Shown here: one piece after another, positions 1 to 8,229 of the stretch
Layout of the letters: the number at the start of each line of letters is the position of its first letter
Position numbering within the stretch: position 1 is the first letter of the stretch
Origin: an uncultured Pelagibacteraceae bacterium
GTDB taxonomy: Bacteria; Pseudomonadota; Alphaproteobacteria; Pelagibacterales; Pelagibacteraceae
Length of the DNA stretch: 42,183 bases
NCBI GenBank assembly: GCA_902541745.1
Contig: CACBRW010000008.1
Location: forward strand, 1 to 42,183
Direction of reading: 5' to 3'
Notes under the pieces: model-generated
Told to the model about the DNA's origin: nothing
The model's input: only the letters and a program-made list of their open reading frames with translations
The model's database searches: none
Translations under genes and position numbers: made by a program

Positions 1-1090
1 ATTCATTACAGCAGATAAAACAGGTCCAAAACATATTAATTTAAAAATGACTAGAGCTAAACTTGAAGCTTTAGTTGAGGACTTAATTGCTAGAACGATG
101 CCTCCATGTGAAACTGCACTAAAAGATGCAGGAATTACTGCTAGTGAAATTGACGAAGTAGTTATGGTAGGTGGTATGACTAGAATGCCAAAAGTAATTG
201 AAGAAGTGAAAAACTTCTTTGGAAAAGATCCTAACAAAAGTGTAAACCCTGATGAAGTAGTTGCAATGGGTGCTGCTATTCAGGCTGGTGTATTACAAGG
301 TGATGTTAAAGACGTACTTCTATTAGATGTAACTCCACTATCACTTGGTATCGAAACGCTTGGGGGTGTATCTACCAAACTGATTGATAAAAATACAACA
401 ATACCAACTAAGAAAAGTCAGGTATTTTCAACTGCTGAAGATAATCAGCCAGCCGTATCAATTAGAGTCCTACAGGGTGAGAGAGAAATGGCAGCAGACA
501 ATAAACCTTTAGGTAATTTTGAGTTAGTGGGTATAGCGCCAGCTCCAAGAGGTGTTCCTCAAATTGAAGTTACATTTGATATTGACGCTAATGGTATCGT
601 AAATGTATCAGCAAAAGATAAAGGAACTGGTAAAGAGCAAAAAATTCAAATCCAAGCTTCAGGCGGACTAAGTGATGAAGAAATCGAAAAAATGGTTAAA
701 GATGCAGAAGCTAATAAAGAAGCTGATAAAAAGAAAAGAGAGTCTGTTGAGGTTAGAAACCAAGCAGATACTCTAATTCACTCCACTGAAAAGAATTTAA
801 AAGAGCATGGATCAAAAATTTCTGATGCAGAGAAAAAAGCAATTGAAGATGCGTCATCTGCTGTAAAAGAAGCTTTAAAAAATGAAGATATTGAAGATAT
901 TAAGAAAAAGACTGAAGCATTAGTTCAGGCTTCAATGAAACTTGGAGAGGCAATCTATAAATCACAACAAAGTGCAAAACCTGAGTCTGGAAAAGATGAT
1001 GGTGGAGATGATGCAGGTAAAAAAGACGAGAATGTTGTTGATGCTGATTTCGAAGAAGTAAAAGACGAGAATAAAGAAAAAAGCGCTTAA
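1..1090 (+). CDS. dnaK: Chaperone DnaK (Hsp70), 3' part only
   Basis: The reading frame is open from base 2, so the gene begins outside the window; about 362 C-terminal residues are visible. DnaK is the cytosolic ATP-dependent Hsp70 that binds unfolded peptides with DnaJ and GrpE. Visible parts are the end of the ATPase domain (VGGMTRMP, then the [10 protein letters not shown] helix), the linker [11 protein letters not shown], the beta-sandwich substrate-binding domain, the helical lid, and an acidic Lys/Asp-rich tail ending DENKEKSA. The ATG at position 47 is an internal Met, not the start. dnaJ follows 29 bp downstream, the usual dnaK-dnaJ operon. Base composition is somewhat richer in GC than the neighbours, as expected for a highly expressed gene. 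Confidence 0.98.
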   Translation, partial: FITADKTGPKHINLKMTRAKLEALVEDLIARTMPPCETALKDAGITASEIDEVVMVGGMTRMPKVIEEVKNFFGKDPNKSVNPDEVVAMGAAIQAGVLQGDVKDVLLLDVTPLSLGIETLGGVSTKLIDKNTTIPTKKSQVFSTAEDNQPAVSIRVLQGEREMAADNKPLGNFELVGIAPAPRGVPQIEVTFDIDANGIVNVSAKDKGTGKEQKIQIQASGGLSDEEIEKMVKDAEANKEADKKKRESVEVRNQADTLIHSTEKNLKEHGSKISDAEKKAIEDASSAVKEALKNEDIEDIKKKTEALVQASMKLGEAIYKSQQSAKPESGKDDGGDDAGKKDENVVDADFEEVKDENKEKSA

Positions 1091-1119
1091 ACTGACATTT
1101 ATTTGTCTGGGGTAATTTG

Positions 1120-2247
1120 ATGGCTAAAAGAGACTATTACGATGTCCTAGGCGTTAATAAAAGCGCAACCCCTGAAGATTTAAAATCTGCATACAGACGA
1201 CTAGCAGTTAAATATCACCCTGATAAAAATCCTGGAGACTCAAAAGCAGAAGAAAAATTTAAAGAAGCTAGTGAAGCTTACGGAATACTGTCAGATAAAA
1301 AAAAAAAGCAAAACTACGATAATTTTGGTCACGCTGCATTTGAAAACGGTGGTGGTAGACCTGGTGGAGGTTTTGGTGGATTTAGTGGAGCAGATTTTTC
1401 AGATATTTTTGAAGATTTCTTTGGAGATTTTGGTGGTGGTGGAAGATCAAGAAATAGACGATCAAATAACAGAGGCTCTGACTTAAGATATGATTTATCA
1501 ATTTCTCTTGAAGAAGCTTACAGTGGAAAAAAACAAGACATAAAATTTTCAACAACAGAAAGATGTGGAACATGTAAGGGAAATGGTTCTAAACCGGGTT
1601 ATTCACCTGACAGATGCTCATATTGTGGAGGGAATGGTAGAATCAGATCTAACCAGGGTTTTTTTACTGTTCAACAGACTTGTCCTCAATGTAATGGAAA
1701 TGGAGAGGAAATTACTAACCCATGCAACGACTGTAATGGACAAGGAAAAAAACAAGCATCCAAAAAAATTTCAGTAACAATTCCAAAAGGTGTTGATGAT
1801 GGAACAAGAATTAGGTTAGCTGGCAAAGGTGAAGCAGGAAGTAGAGGTGGGGCAACAGGTGATTTATACTTATTTATTAATGTCCACTCGCATGAATTAT
1901 TTAAAAGATCTGATGAAAATTTATTCTTTGAATTTCCACTATCTCTTGCTGACGCTGCATTGGGTACAACTATTGAAATTCCAACAATTGATGGAGGAAG
2001 AGCAAAAATTAAAATTCCTGATGGAACACAAAATGGTAAACAATTTAGATTAAAAGGTAAAGGTATGCCTTTTATGAGAAGAGGTGATTTTGGGGACTTA
2101 TATGTTCAAGTTAAAACGGAAGTACCTGTATATTTAAATAAAAAACAAAAAGAATTATTGGAGCAATTTAGAGAAATTGAAAACGATAAATCAAATCCAA
2201 GTATTAAAAAATTTTTTGAAAAAGCAAAAAGTTTTTGGAAAAGTTAA
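1120..2247 (+). CDS. dnaJ: Chaperone DnaJ (Hsp40 co-chaperone)
   Basis: 375 residues, full length for type I DnaJ. It delivers substrates to DnaK and stimulates its ATPase. The J domain occupies residues 1-70 with the HPD motif at 33-35. A Gly/Phe-rich linker spans about 75-115. Four CxxCxGxG zinc motifs lie at about 149-208 ([32 protein letters not shown]). The C-terminal substrate-binding and dimerisation domains follow. I prefer the ATG at 1120 over the in-frame TTG at 1117, because MAKRDYY is the family N-terminus and a G-rich stretch lies just upstream. The stop TAA shares its last base with the ATG of the next gene. The C-terminal tail ([13 protein letters not shown]) recurs in diverged form at 4234-4275. 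Confidence 0.98.
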   Translation: MAKRDYYDVLGVNKSATPEDLKSAYRRLAVKYHPDKNPGDSKAEEKFKEASEAYGILSDKKKKQNYDNFGHAAFENGGGRPGGGFGGFSGADFSDIFEDFFGDFGGGGRSRNRRSNNRGSDLRYDLSISLEEAYSGKKQDIKFSTTERCGTCKGNGSKPGYSPDRCSYCGGNGRIRSNQGFFTVQQTCPQCNGNGEEITNPCNDCNGQGKKQASKKISVTIPKGVDDGTRIRLAGKGEAGSRGGATGDLYLFINVHSHELFKRSDENLFFEFPLSLADAALGTTIEIPTIDGGRAKIKIPDGTQNGKQFRLKGKGMPFMRRGDFGDLYVQVKTEVPVYLNKKQKELLEQFREIENDKSNPSIKKFFEKAKSFWKS

Positions 2248-4193
2248 TGGATAACTTTGTTGATAAATTCAATAAAGCATTAAACTTTCACAAAAATAAT
2301 CAACTTAAGATTGCATTAGAAATTTATTTAAAATTATTTGAAAAGGAAAAAAACAACTTAAATTTACTATATTTAATTGGAACATGTTATCTTCAAATAA
2401 AAAAACCAAGTTTGTCTGTACACTATTTTGAACAAGCAATTAAAATAGAAAAAAATCATCTACCAAGTTTAAACAACCTTGCAAATGCTTACTGTGAGTT
2501 AAACAATTTTCAGAAAGCAATAATAATTTTTGAAAAACTTTATAAAAAAAATCCGTCAAACAAAGATATAAAAAACAATTTAGCAAATTGTTATAGCCAA
2601 TTAAGATATTATGAAAAAGCAATAAAACTTTACAAAGAAATTATTGAGGAAGATTCAAGTGATTATATGGTTTTTAACAATATTGGAAATGTATATAAAA
2701 ATTTAAATAATCACGAAGAAGCGTTAAAAAATTATAAAATTTCTTTAACGATAAATAATAAGTTTACATTAGCTTACAATAATTTAGGACAATTATTATG
2801 TGATTTAGGAAAATATGATGATGGATTAAAAATGTATGAACAAGTGTTACTTATTGATCCAGAATACAAAAATATTATAGGAAAAGTTCTTCACACAAAA
2901 CAAAAAATTTGTAATTGGAAAAATTATGAAAATTTAAAATCTAAAATTTTAAGTGATATTAGAAACTCAAAACTAGTAAATCCATTTATGATTCTGAGCC
3001 TTATAGATGATCCAAAATTACAAAAACTTTGCTCTGAAAATTTTATTAATAATAAATTCCCATCTACCGAATTGGTTAAAGATGAAAAAATAAGTATTAA
3101 TAAGAGACCAAAAATTGCTTATTTTTCAAGTGATTTTAAAAATCATCCAATACTACACTTGAGCTTAGATATTTTTAAAAATCACAACAAATCAAAATTT
3201 GAGATATTCGGGTTTTCATTGTCAAAAAATAAGAAAGATGATTGGAATCACGATATTGAAAAATATTTTTCTGAATTTATTTATGTCCATGATAAGTCTG
3301 AAAAAGAAATTGCGAAGTTAGCAAAAAAAATAGGAATAGATATAGCTATAGATTTAAATGGATTTACAAAAGAAGGAAGACAAGGAATTTTTTTTAATAG
3401 ATGTGCACCAATACAAATAAATTACCTTGGATATCCCGGAACAATGGGTGCTACGTTTTATGATTATATAATTGCTGATAAAACAGTTGTACCTGAATCA
3501 AAGAAAAATAATTTTACAGAAAAAGTTATTTATCAAAAAAATTGTTATCAACCAAATATTAATACAAGAAAAATTTCAGATAAAATATTTAAAAAGGAGG
3601 ACTTCAATCTTCCTGAAAATAAATTTATATACTGTAATTTTAATTCAAACTATAAAATTACCCCTGAAATATTTAAAGTATGGATGCAAATTTTAAAAGC
3701 AGTTCCTGAAAGCGTTTTTTGGATATACTGCGATAATGAAAATATTGAAAAAAATCTTAAAAATGAAACAATTTTAAATGGAGTCAATCAAGAGAGAGTT
3801 ATATTTGCAAGAAGACTAGAGATCAAAGAACACTTAAAAAGAATTAAACTTGCAGATATTTGTCTTGATACATTTCCTTATGGAGCCCATACATCTGCAA
3901 GTGACTCTATAAGAATGGGTCTTCCTCTTATAACAATTCAAGGCGAATCTTTTGTTTCCAGAGTATCATCTAGTATTTTAAATCAAGTAAACTTAAATGA
4001 ATTAGTCTCCAACAATATTGAGGACTATAAAAAACTAGCTATTAAAGTTGGTAAAAATAAAGATTATTTAGATAATTTAAATAAAAAACTTTTAAATTCA
4101 CTTAATAAAACATCATTATTTGATAGCATAATGTTTACAAAGAATTTAGAAAATATTTATACTGATATTTTAAAAAATTATGAAAAAAATTAA
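2247..4193 (+). CDS. TPR-repeat O-GlcNAc transferase-like glycosyltransferase (SPINDLY/OGT family, GT41-like)
   Basis: About 648 residues. Residues 1 to about 235 are tetratricopeptide repeats (for example YLIGTCYLQIKKPSLSVHYF and YNNLGQLLCDLGKYDDGLKM). The rest is an OGT catalytic region with family hallmarks: AYFSSDFKNHP, INYLGYPGTMGATFYDY, FNSNYKITPEIF, and LDTFPYGAHTSASDSIRMG followed by a G-x-FVSRVSSSIL block. Family knowledge suggests transfer of a sugar from a UDP-sugar to Ser/Thr of proteins; the target here is unknown. I chose the ATG at 2247, which overlaps the dnaJ stop by one base (TAATG), over an in-frame TTG at 2235. The gene separates dnaJ from dapB, together with an FkbM methyltransferase. 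It is more AT-rich than dnaJ. Family call is firm, substrate is not. Confidence 0.88.
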   Translation: MDNFVDKFNKALNFHKNNQLKIALEIYLKLFEKEKNNLNLLYLIGTCYLQIKKPSLSVHYFEQAIKIEKNHLPSLNNLANAYCELNNFQKAIIIFEKLYKKNPSNKDIKNNLANCYSQLRYYEKAIKLYKEIIEEDSSDYMVFNNIGNVYKNLNNHEEALKNYKISLTINNKFTLAYNNLGQLLCDLGKYDDGLKMYEQVLLIDPEYKNIIGKVLHTKQKICNWKNYENLKSKILSDIRNSKLVNPFMILSLIDDPKLQKLCSENFINNKFPSTELVKDEKISINKRPKIAYFSSDFKNHPILHLSLDIFKNHNKSKFEIFGFSLSKNKKDDWNHDIEKYFSEFIYVHDKSEKEIAKLAKKIGIDIAIDLNGFTKEGRQGIFFNRCAPIQINYLGYPGTMGATFYDYIIADKTVVPESKKNNFTEKVIYQKNCYQPNINTRKISDKIFKKEDFNLPENKFIYCNFNSNYKITPEIFKVWMQILKAVPESVFWIYCDNENIEKNLKNETILNGVNQERVIFARRLEIKEHLKRIKLADICLDTFPYGAHTSASDSIRMGLPLITIQGESFVSRVSSSILNQVNLNELVSNNIEDYKKLAIKVGKNKDYLDNLNKKLLNSLNKTSLFDSIMFTKNLENIYTDILKNYEKN

Positions 4194-4275
4194 TTTATCC
4201 ATATCTGAACTGAACAATTCATCAAAGAAAAATAAAAAATTCTTTGAAAAAATTAAAGATTTCTGGAAAAACTAG
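4180..4275 (+). pseudogene. Short ORF that looks like a relic of a second dnaJ 3' end
   Basis: A 31-codon ORF starts inside the last codons of the OGT-like gene and ends TAG at 4275. Its last residues, KKFFEKIKDFWKN, match the DnaJ C-terminus [13 protein letters not shown] at 10 of 13 positions. The 42 nt covering these codons and the stop are identical at 32 positions. A Ser a few residues earlier also lines up. I read this as the displaced end of an older or foreign dnaJ copy, not a working gene. It could still be expressed, because its ATG overlaps the upstream stop. What is seen is the repeat; the history is inference. Confidence 0.5.
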
Positions 4276-4284
4276 ATTAAAGTA

Positions 4285-5154
4285 ATGTTTGATAATATTT
4301 TTCAGAGTATTATCAACAAATATATAAATAAAAAAAATAAATTATTTTACTATTTTTATTTTTCAATTTTTAAATTTTTAACAAAATCACAATTTATATT
4401 ACCCTTTGAAAATTATAAATTTTATGCATCATTCGATAGAAAAAGTTTAAGTAGATGGATGCTCAAAAATTTAAGACCTTGGGATAAGAAAAATGTTGAA
4501 AAAGTAATCTATTTTATAAAAAAATATAATGGATCATTTATTGATTGTGGTTGTAATTTTGGAGCTTATTCAATTCCAATTGCGAAAGAATTTAAACATC
4601 AAAATGTTTATGCATTTGATGCATCCAAAAAAGCAATTCATAACCTTAAACGAAATATAGATCTTAATGAAGTAAAAAACATAAATTATTTCAACATTGG
4701 AATTGGAGATAAAAATACAAAAATGTATTTTAATGATGAAGTTAATAACCTTAAAAACGATGGTTCATTTAGATTTACACAAAATAATAATAATGAAAAA
4801 ATTAATATTTATAAATTAGATGATATTTTTATAAATGAAAAAATTTCTCTCAAAGAAAACATAATTATAAAACTTGATCTTGAAGGCTTTGATTTTTTGG
4901 CTTTAAAAGGACTATCTGAAACTATACAAAAATCAAAAGTAATAATCTTTATTGAGATATCAAAAATGTTATTAGAAAATTCTGAAAATTTTTCAAATGA
5001 ATTCGATTTTTTTATTAAAAATAATAGATTAAATATTTATGACTTAGATCTCAAAAGTAAAGATGTTAATGAAATAATCATGTCTCTCAATACAGCTGAA
5101 ATAAAAAAAGAAACAATTGGAGACTATATTATTTCAAACCATAAATTATTGTAA
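4285..5154 (+). CDS. FkbM-family SAM-dependent methyltransferase
   Basis: 289 residues. The methyltransferase core starts at about residue 85 with the SAM-binding motif FIDCGCNFGAYS. The acidic ribose-binding region follows (VYAFDASKKAI), and the FkbM signature IIIKLDLEGFDFLALKG lies near 205-225. Family members O-methylate sugars or small molecules and are common in surface-polysaccharide loci. The first 60 residues are rich in aromatic and basic residues with a possible membrane-associating stretch (LFYYFYFSIFKFL), but no signal peptide. It lies between the dnaJ-tail relic and dapB, transcribed the same way, and is very AT-rich. With the OGT-like gene it forms a two-gene insert in a core operon. 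Substrate unknown. Confidence 0.85.
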   Translation: MFDNIFQSIINKYINKKNKLFYYFYFSIFKFLTKSQFILPFENYKFYASFDRKSLSRWMLKNLRPWDKKNVEKVIYFIKKYNGSFIDCGCNFGAYSIPIAKEFKHQNVYAFDASKKAIHNLKRNIDLNEVKNINYFNIGIGDKNTKMYFNDEVNNLKNDGSFRFTQNNNNEKINIYKLDDIFINEKISLKENIIIKLDLEGFDFLALKGLSETIQKSKVIIFIEISKMLLENSENFSNEFDFFIKNNRLNIYDLDLKSKDVNEIIMSLNTAEIKKETIGDYIISNHKLL

Positions 5155-5192
5155 AAGTTTTATATAAAAGTATAGTCTTGAAATTATTAGAT

Positions 5193-5969
5193 ATGAAAAA
5201 AATTAACTTAGCTATTTCAGGCTGTATGGGAAGAATGGGTCAACAACTGATTAGGTCTTCCAAAAAAAATAAGGATTTTAAATTAGTTGCACTTACAGAA
5301 AATAGAATAATAAATAAAAAATTTAATAGTGTAAAACTTGAATTAAATTCTGATAAAGCCTTTAAAAAAGCGGATGTGATTGTTGATTTTACTGTACCTG
5401 AATGTACTCTTGAAATACTTAGAATAGCTTCAAAACTTAAAAAAAGGGTTGTTATTGGAACAACCGGTTTTAATAGAAGCGAAGAAAATCAAATTAAGAA
5501 GTATTCAAAAAAGATACCCATTTTAAAGGCTGGTAATATGAGCTTAGGTGTAAATTTATTAATGTATTTAACTGAAATAGCATCAAAATCATTAAACGAT
5601 GAATACCTAAGCAAAATATTTGAGATACACCATAAACATAAAAAAGACTATCCATCAGGAACAGCCTTAATGCTTGGGAAAGGAATTGCAGATGGAAAAG
5701 GTAAAAATTTATACAATATTATTGGTAAAAAATTCTTAAATAAAAAATTTTTTCCTTATGGAAAAAAAATTAATTTTAATTCAATAAGAAAAGGTGAAAT
5801 TATTGGAGAGCATGAGGTAAAATTCTCAAGTGGTAAAGAAATAATCACATTAAATCATGAAGCTTTTGATAGAGCGTTATACTCAGATGGTGCTTTAACT
5901 GCCTCAAAATGGTTAATGAAAAAAAGATCAGGGTTATATTCTATGAGAGATTTGATTAACTTTTCATAA
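5193..5969 (+). CDS. dapB: 4-hydroxy-tetrahydrodipicolinate reductase
   Basis: 258 residues from the ATG at 5193. An in-frame TTG at 5178 would add MKLLD, but MKKINLAISGCMGRMGQ is the family N-terminus. It catalyses NAD(P)H-dependent reduction in the diaminopimelate/lysine pathway. Visible are the Rossmann motif GCMGRMGQ (about 10-17), VIGTTGF, the catalytic and substrate-binding HHKHKKDYPSGTA stretch near 145-157, and the C-terminal HEAFDRALYSDGAL. Its stop overlaps the nth ATG by one base (TAATG), so the two are probably translated together. Cytosolic. Confidence 0.97.
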   Translation: MKKINLAISGCMGRMGQQLIRSSKKNKDFKLVALTENRIINKKFNSVKLELNSDKAFKKADVIVDFTVPECTLEILRIASKLKKRVVIGTTGFNRSEENQIKKYSKKIPILKAGNMSLGVNLLMYLTEIASKSLNDEYLSKIFEIHHKHKKDYPSGTALMLGKGIADGKGKNLYNIIGKKFLNKKFFPYGKKINFNSIRKGEIIGEHEVKFSSGKEIITLNHEAFDRALYSDGALTASKWLMKKRSGLYSMRDLINFS

Positions 5970-6622
5970 TGAATGAAAAACAAAAAGCAAAAATAATAAT
6001 TAAAACGTTAAATAAAATTTATCCTAAAACTCCAGTTCCATTAAAAAGTAAAAATACTTTTACGCTCTTAATTTCTGTGCTTCTGTCAGCCCAATGCACA
6101 GATGTAAATGTAAATAATGTAACAAAAAAAATATATCCAAAATATTTTAAACCAGAACATTTTGTGAGGTTAGGAAGAAAAAGAATTGAAAAATTAATTA
6201 AAAAAATTGGGATTTTTAGAATTAAAGCTAAAAGTATTTACTTGATGTCAAAACAAGTTCTAGAAAAACATAATGGTAAAGTGCCAAAAACTTTTGAGGA
6301 ATTAGAAAAACTCCCTGGCGTGGGTCATAAAACAGCCAGCGTTGTGATGTCTCAAGGTTTTGGATATCCTGCTTTTGCTGTTGATACTCACATTCATCGG
6401 CTTGCGCAAAGATGGGGATTAACTAATGGAAAAAATGTAGTTCAAACTGAAAAAGATTTGAAGAGAATCTTTCCTAAAAAAACCTGGTCTAAGCTTCATT
6501 TACAGATTATTTTTTATGGTAGGGAGTATTGTAAAGCCAGGGAATGTTATGGTTTGACTTGTAAAATTTGTACGACCTGTTATCCAAATAGAAAAAAACC
6601 TGTAAGTACAGTTAAAGCTTAA
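5969..6622 (+). CDS. nth: Endonuclease III (DNA glycosylase/AP lyase)
   Basis: 217 residues. It removes oxidised pyrimidines and cleaves at abasic sites in base-excision repair. The helix-hairpin-helix LPGVGHKTA lies at about 114-122, followed by the catalytic Asp in AFAVDTHIHRLAQRWG. The predicted catalytic Lys is in the HhH (GHKTA). The C-terminal iron-sulphur loop reads CKARECYGLTCKICTTC. The usual spacing is C-x6-C-x2-C-x5-C; here the cysteines are spaced x4, x4, x2, x2 (C-x9-C-x2-C is also present), so the cluster loop is atypical. It starts on the dapB stop and ends 1 nt before the next ATG. Confidence 0.95.
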   Translation: MNEKQKAKIIIKTLNKIYPKTPVPLKSKNTFTLLISVLLSAQCTDVNVNNVTKKIYPKYFKPEHFVRLGRKRIEKLIKKIGIFRIKAKSIYLMSKQVLEKHNGKVPKTFEELEKLPGVGHKTASVVMSQGFGYPAFAVDTHIHRLAQRWGLTNGKNVVQTEKDLKRIFPKKTWSKLHLQIIFYGREYCKARECYGLTCKICTTCYPNRKKPVSTVKA

Positions 6623-6623
6623 T

Positions 6624-7553
6624 ATGAAAATTTTAGGAATAGGAAATGCTATAGTTGATGTCATTTGTAAGGTTGATGAAAATTTCATTATTCAAAATGA
6701 ACTTACAAAAAGTACAATGAAGTTAATTTTTGATGAAAATGAATTTAAAAAATTATTAACAAAGCTTAAAATTGAAAAAACTGTTTCAGGAGGATCAGTC
6801 GCCAATTCAATTGTTGGTATATCTCAACTTGGAAATAAAGTAGGTTTTATTGGAAAAGTTTCTGATGATGAATTAGGTAAAAAATACGAGGCAGGATTAA
6901 GAGAAGAAAATGTAGAATATTTTTACTCGAAAAAAAAAGAGGATTTACCTACTGGAACATGTCTAATATTGGTCACACCAGACTCAGAAAGAACAATGTG
7001 TACATTCCTGGGTACCGCTGGAAAGATCAATGAAAATGATATTAACCTAGATGCAATTAAGAAAAGTGAAATTATATTTTTAGAAGGTTATTTATGGGAT
7101 GAAGGAGAGCCCAAAAAAGCATTTGATAAAGCTATCAATTTTGCAAATAAAGTTTCTATGTCTCTTTCAGATAAATTTTGCGTGGACAGACATAAAAATG
7201 ATTTTTTAGAATTGGTAAAAAATAAACTAGATATAACTTTTGCAAACGAACAAGAAATTATGTCCCTTATTGATGCTAAAAATTTTCATGAAGTTATTAG
7301 TTTTTCAAAACAACTCAATAAATTATTAATTATTACTAGAGGAGAAAAAGGATCTATTGCAATCAAAGGTGAGGATATAATTGAGTGCGATATTAAAAAA
7401 AATCTCAATATAGTGGATCTTACTGGCGCAGGTGATCTTTTTGCTGCTGGATTTCTTCATGGGTATATAAATAACTTATCAATTAAAGCAAGCCTTGATA
7501 AAGGTACTGAAATGTCTTCAAAAGTAATACAGCAAATAGGAGCAAGACTTTAA
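6624..7553 (+). CDS. PfkB-family carbohydrate/nucleoside kinase, adenosine-kinase-like
   Basis: 309 residues. A ribokinase-fold enzyme that phosphorylates a sugar or nucleoside with ATP. The N-terminus GIGNAIVDVICKVDE and GGSVANSIVGISQLG match the PfkB substrate-binding region. The C-terminal signature DLTGAGDLFAAGFLHGY holds the catalytic Asp of the GAGD motif. The layout (long N-terminal part, SGGSVANS motif) resembles the adenosine-kinase-like PfkB proteins annotated widely in alphaproteobacteria, but substrate cannot be read from sequence. It ends 1 nt before the convergent ArfA-like stop, leaving no room for a separate terminator. Confidence 0.88.
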   Translation: MKILGIGNAIVDVICKVDENFIIQNELTKSTMKLIFDENEFKKLLTKLKIEKTVSGGSVANSIVGISQLGNKVGFIGKVSDDELGKKYEAGLREENVEYFYSKKKEDLPTGTCLILVTPDSERTMCTFLGTAGKINENDINLDAIKKSEIIFLEGYLWDEGEPKKAFDKAINFANKVSMSLSDKFCVDRHKNDFLELVKNKLDITFANEQEIMSLIDAKNFHEVISFSKQLNKLLIITRGEKGSIAIKGEDIIECDIKKNLNIVDLTGAGDLFAAGFLHGYINNLSIKASLDKGTEMSSKVIQQIGARL

Positions 7554-7554
7554 G

Positions 7555-7674
7555 TTATTTTTTTTTTCGTTTAAAGCTTCCCTTACCTTTTTTTGGCTTT
7601 ACTACCTTTTGTTTATATTTTTTTGAAAATAAATCTTTAGCTATAAGATTTTTTTTATTTAATTTTGTAACCAT
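7555..7674 (-). CDS. arfA: Small ArfA-like alternative ribosome-rescue factor
   Basis: A 39-residue ORF: ATG at 7674, TAA at 7555-7557. The protein reads MVTKLNKKNLIAKDLF then a basic stretch with KVVKPKKGKGSF and ends KRKKK. The DLF helix start, the VVKPKKGKGSF core and the following Arg/Lys tail match the central segment of ArfA (E. coli: [20 protein letters not shown]). ArfA recruits release factor 2 to ribosomes stalled on non-stop mRNA when trans-translation fails. Its start overlaps the end of the upstream winged-helix gene by 20 nt, suggesting coupled translation. The E. coli-type hydrophobic C-terminal extension is absent. The last codons form a run of ten A before the stop. The motif is seen; function is inferred from it. 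Confidence 0.72.
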   Translation of the reverse strand: MVTKLNKKNLIAKDLFSKKYKQKVVKPKKGKGSFKRKKK

Positions 7675-8215
7675 CTCTTTCACTAACAATAAATTCACTA
7701 TCCCCAAAATAATTTAAAATTTTTTTTCTTAATCTATAAACATGGGTTTCTACAGTATGTGTATCAAGTTTAGAATTAAAGCCCCAAACATTTTTTTGTA
7801 ATTCCTCAATTTTAACAGGCAAATTTGACTCAAAAAGATACGAAATTATAGCCGCTTCTTTTTCAGTTAATTTCAATTTTTTATTATTTTGTATAAAATA
7901 TCTTGAATTTAAATCCATAATGTATCTACCAATATTTATTTTAGATTTTTCATTAAATTTAACTTTTAAAAATTCGACGTTAACTTTTTCTAAAAACTTA
8001 GTAATTTTAATTGGAAAATCATCTAAAATTAATTGATTTACGTTTATTAATTTTGTTTTAGTGATTACTAATGAATTTTTGAATTCTCTTATTTTTTGCT
8101 CTAAAGTTGATTCATTTGAAACTTCAATAATTTTTAAGTTTAAATCATTATCAAGTTCCTTAATAATTTCATATAGTGATTTAAATTTAAATATGATTAA
8201 AATTTGTTTATCCAT
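7655..8215 (-). CDS. Orphan OmpR-type winged-helix regulator with degenerate receiver
   Basis: 186 residues. The last 80 or so form a Trans_reg_C (OmpR/PhoB) winged helix: KLTEKEAAIISYLFE, then VWGFNSKLDTHTVETHVYRLRKKI, ending SERDGYKIK. This is a DNA-binding output domain. The first 100 residues have the size of a receiver domain, but I cannot find the acidic pocket or the phosphorylatable Asp context, so it probably does not respond to a histidine kinase in the normal way. It is divergent from the YkuD-type gene with only 14 bp between start codons, so each promoter must lie inside the other gene or be shared. The ArfA-like ORF overlaps its 3' end. Confidence 0.82.
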   Translation of the reverse strand: MDKQILIIFKFKSLYEIIKELDNDLNLKIIEVSNESTLEQKIREFKNSLVITKTKLINVNQLILDDFPIKITKFLEKVNVEFLKVKFNEKSKINIGRYIMDLNSRYFIQNNKKLKLTEKEAAIISYLFESNLPVKIEELQKNVWGFNSKLDTHTVETHVYRLRKKILNYFGDSEFIVSERDGYKIK

Positions 8216-8229
8216 TTAATTATTAAGAT

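Noticed and set aside
47-49. ATG as the start of dnaK
   Set aside because: Upstream codons from base 2 continue conserved DnaK sequence ([14 protein letters not shown]), so this is an internal Met.
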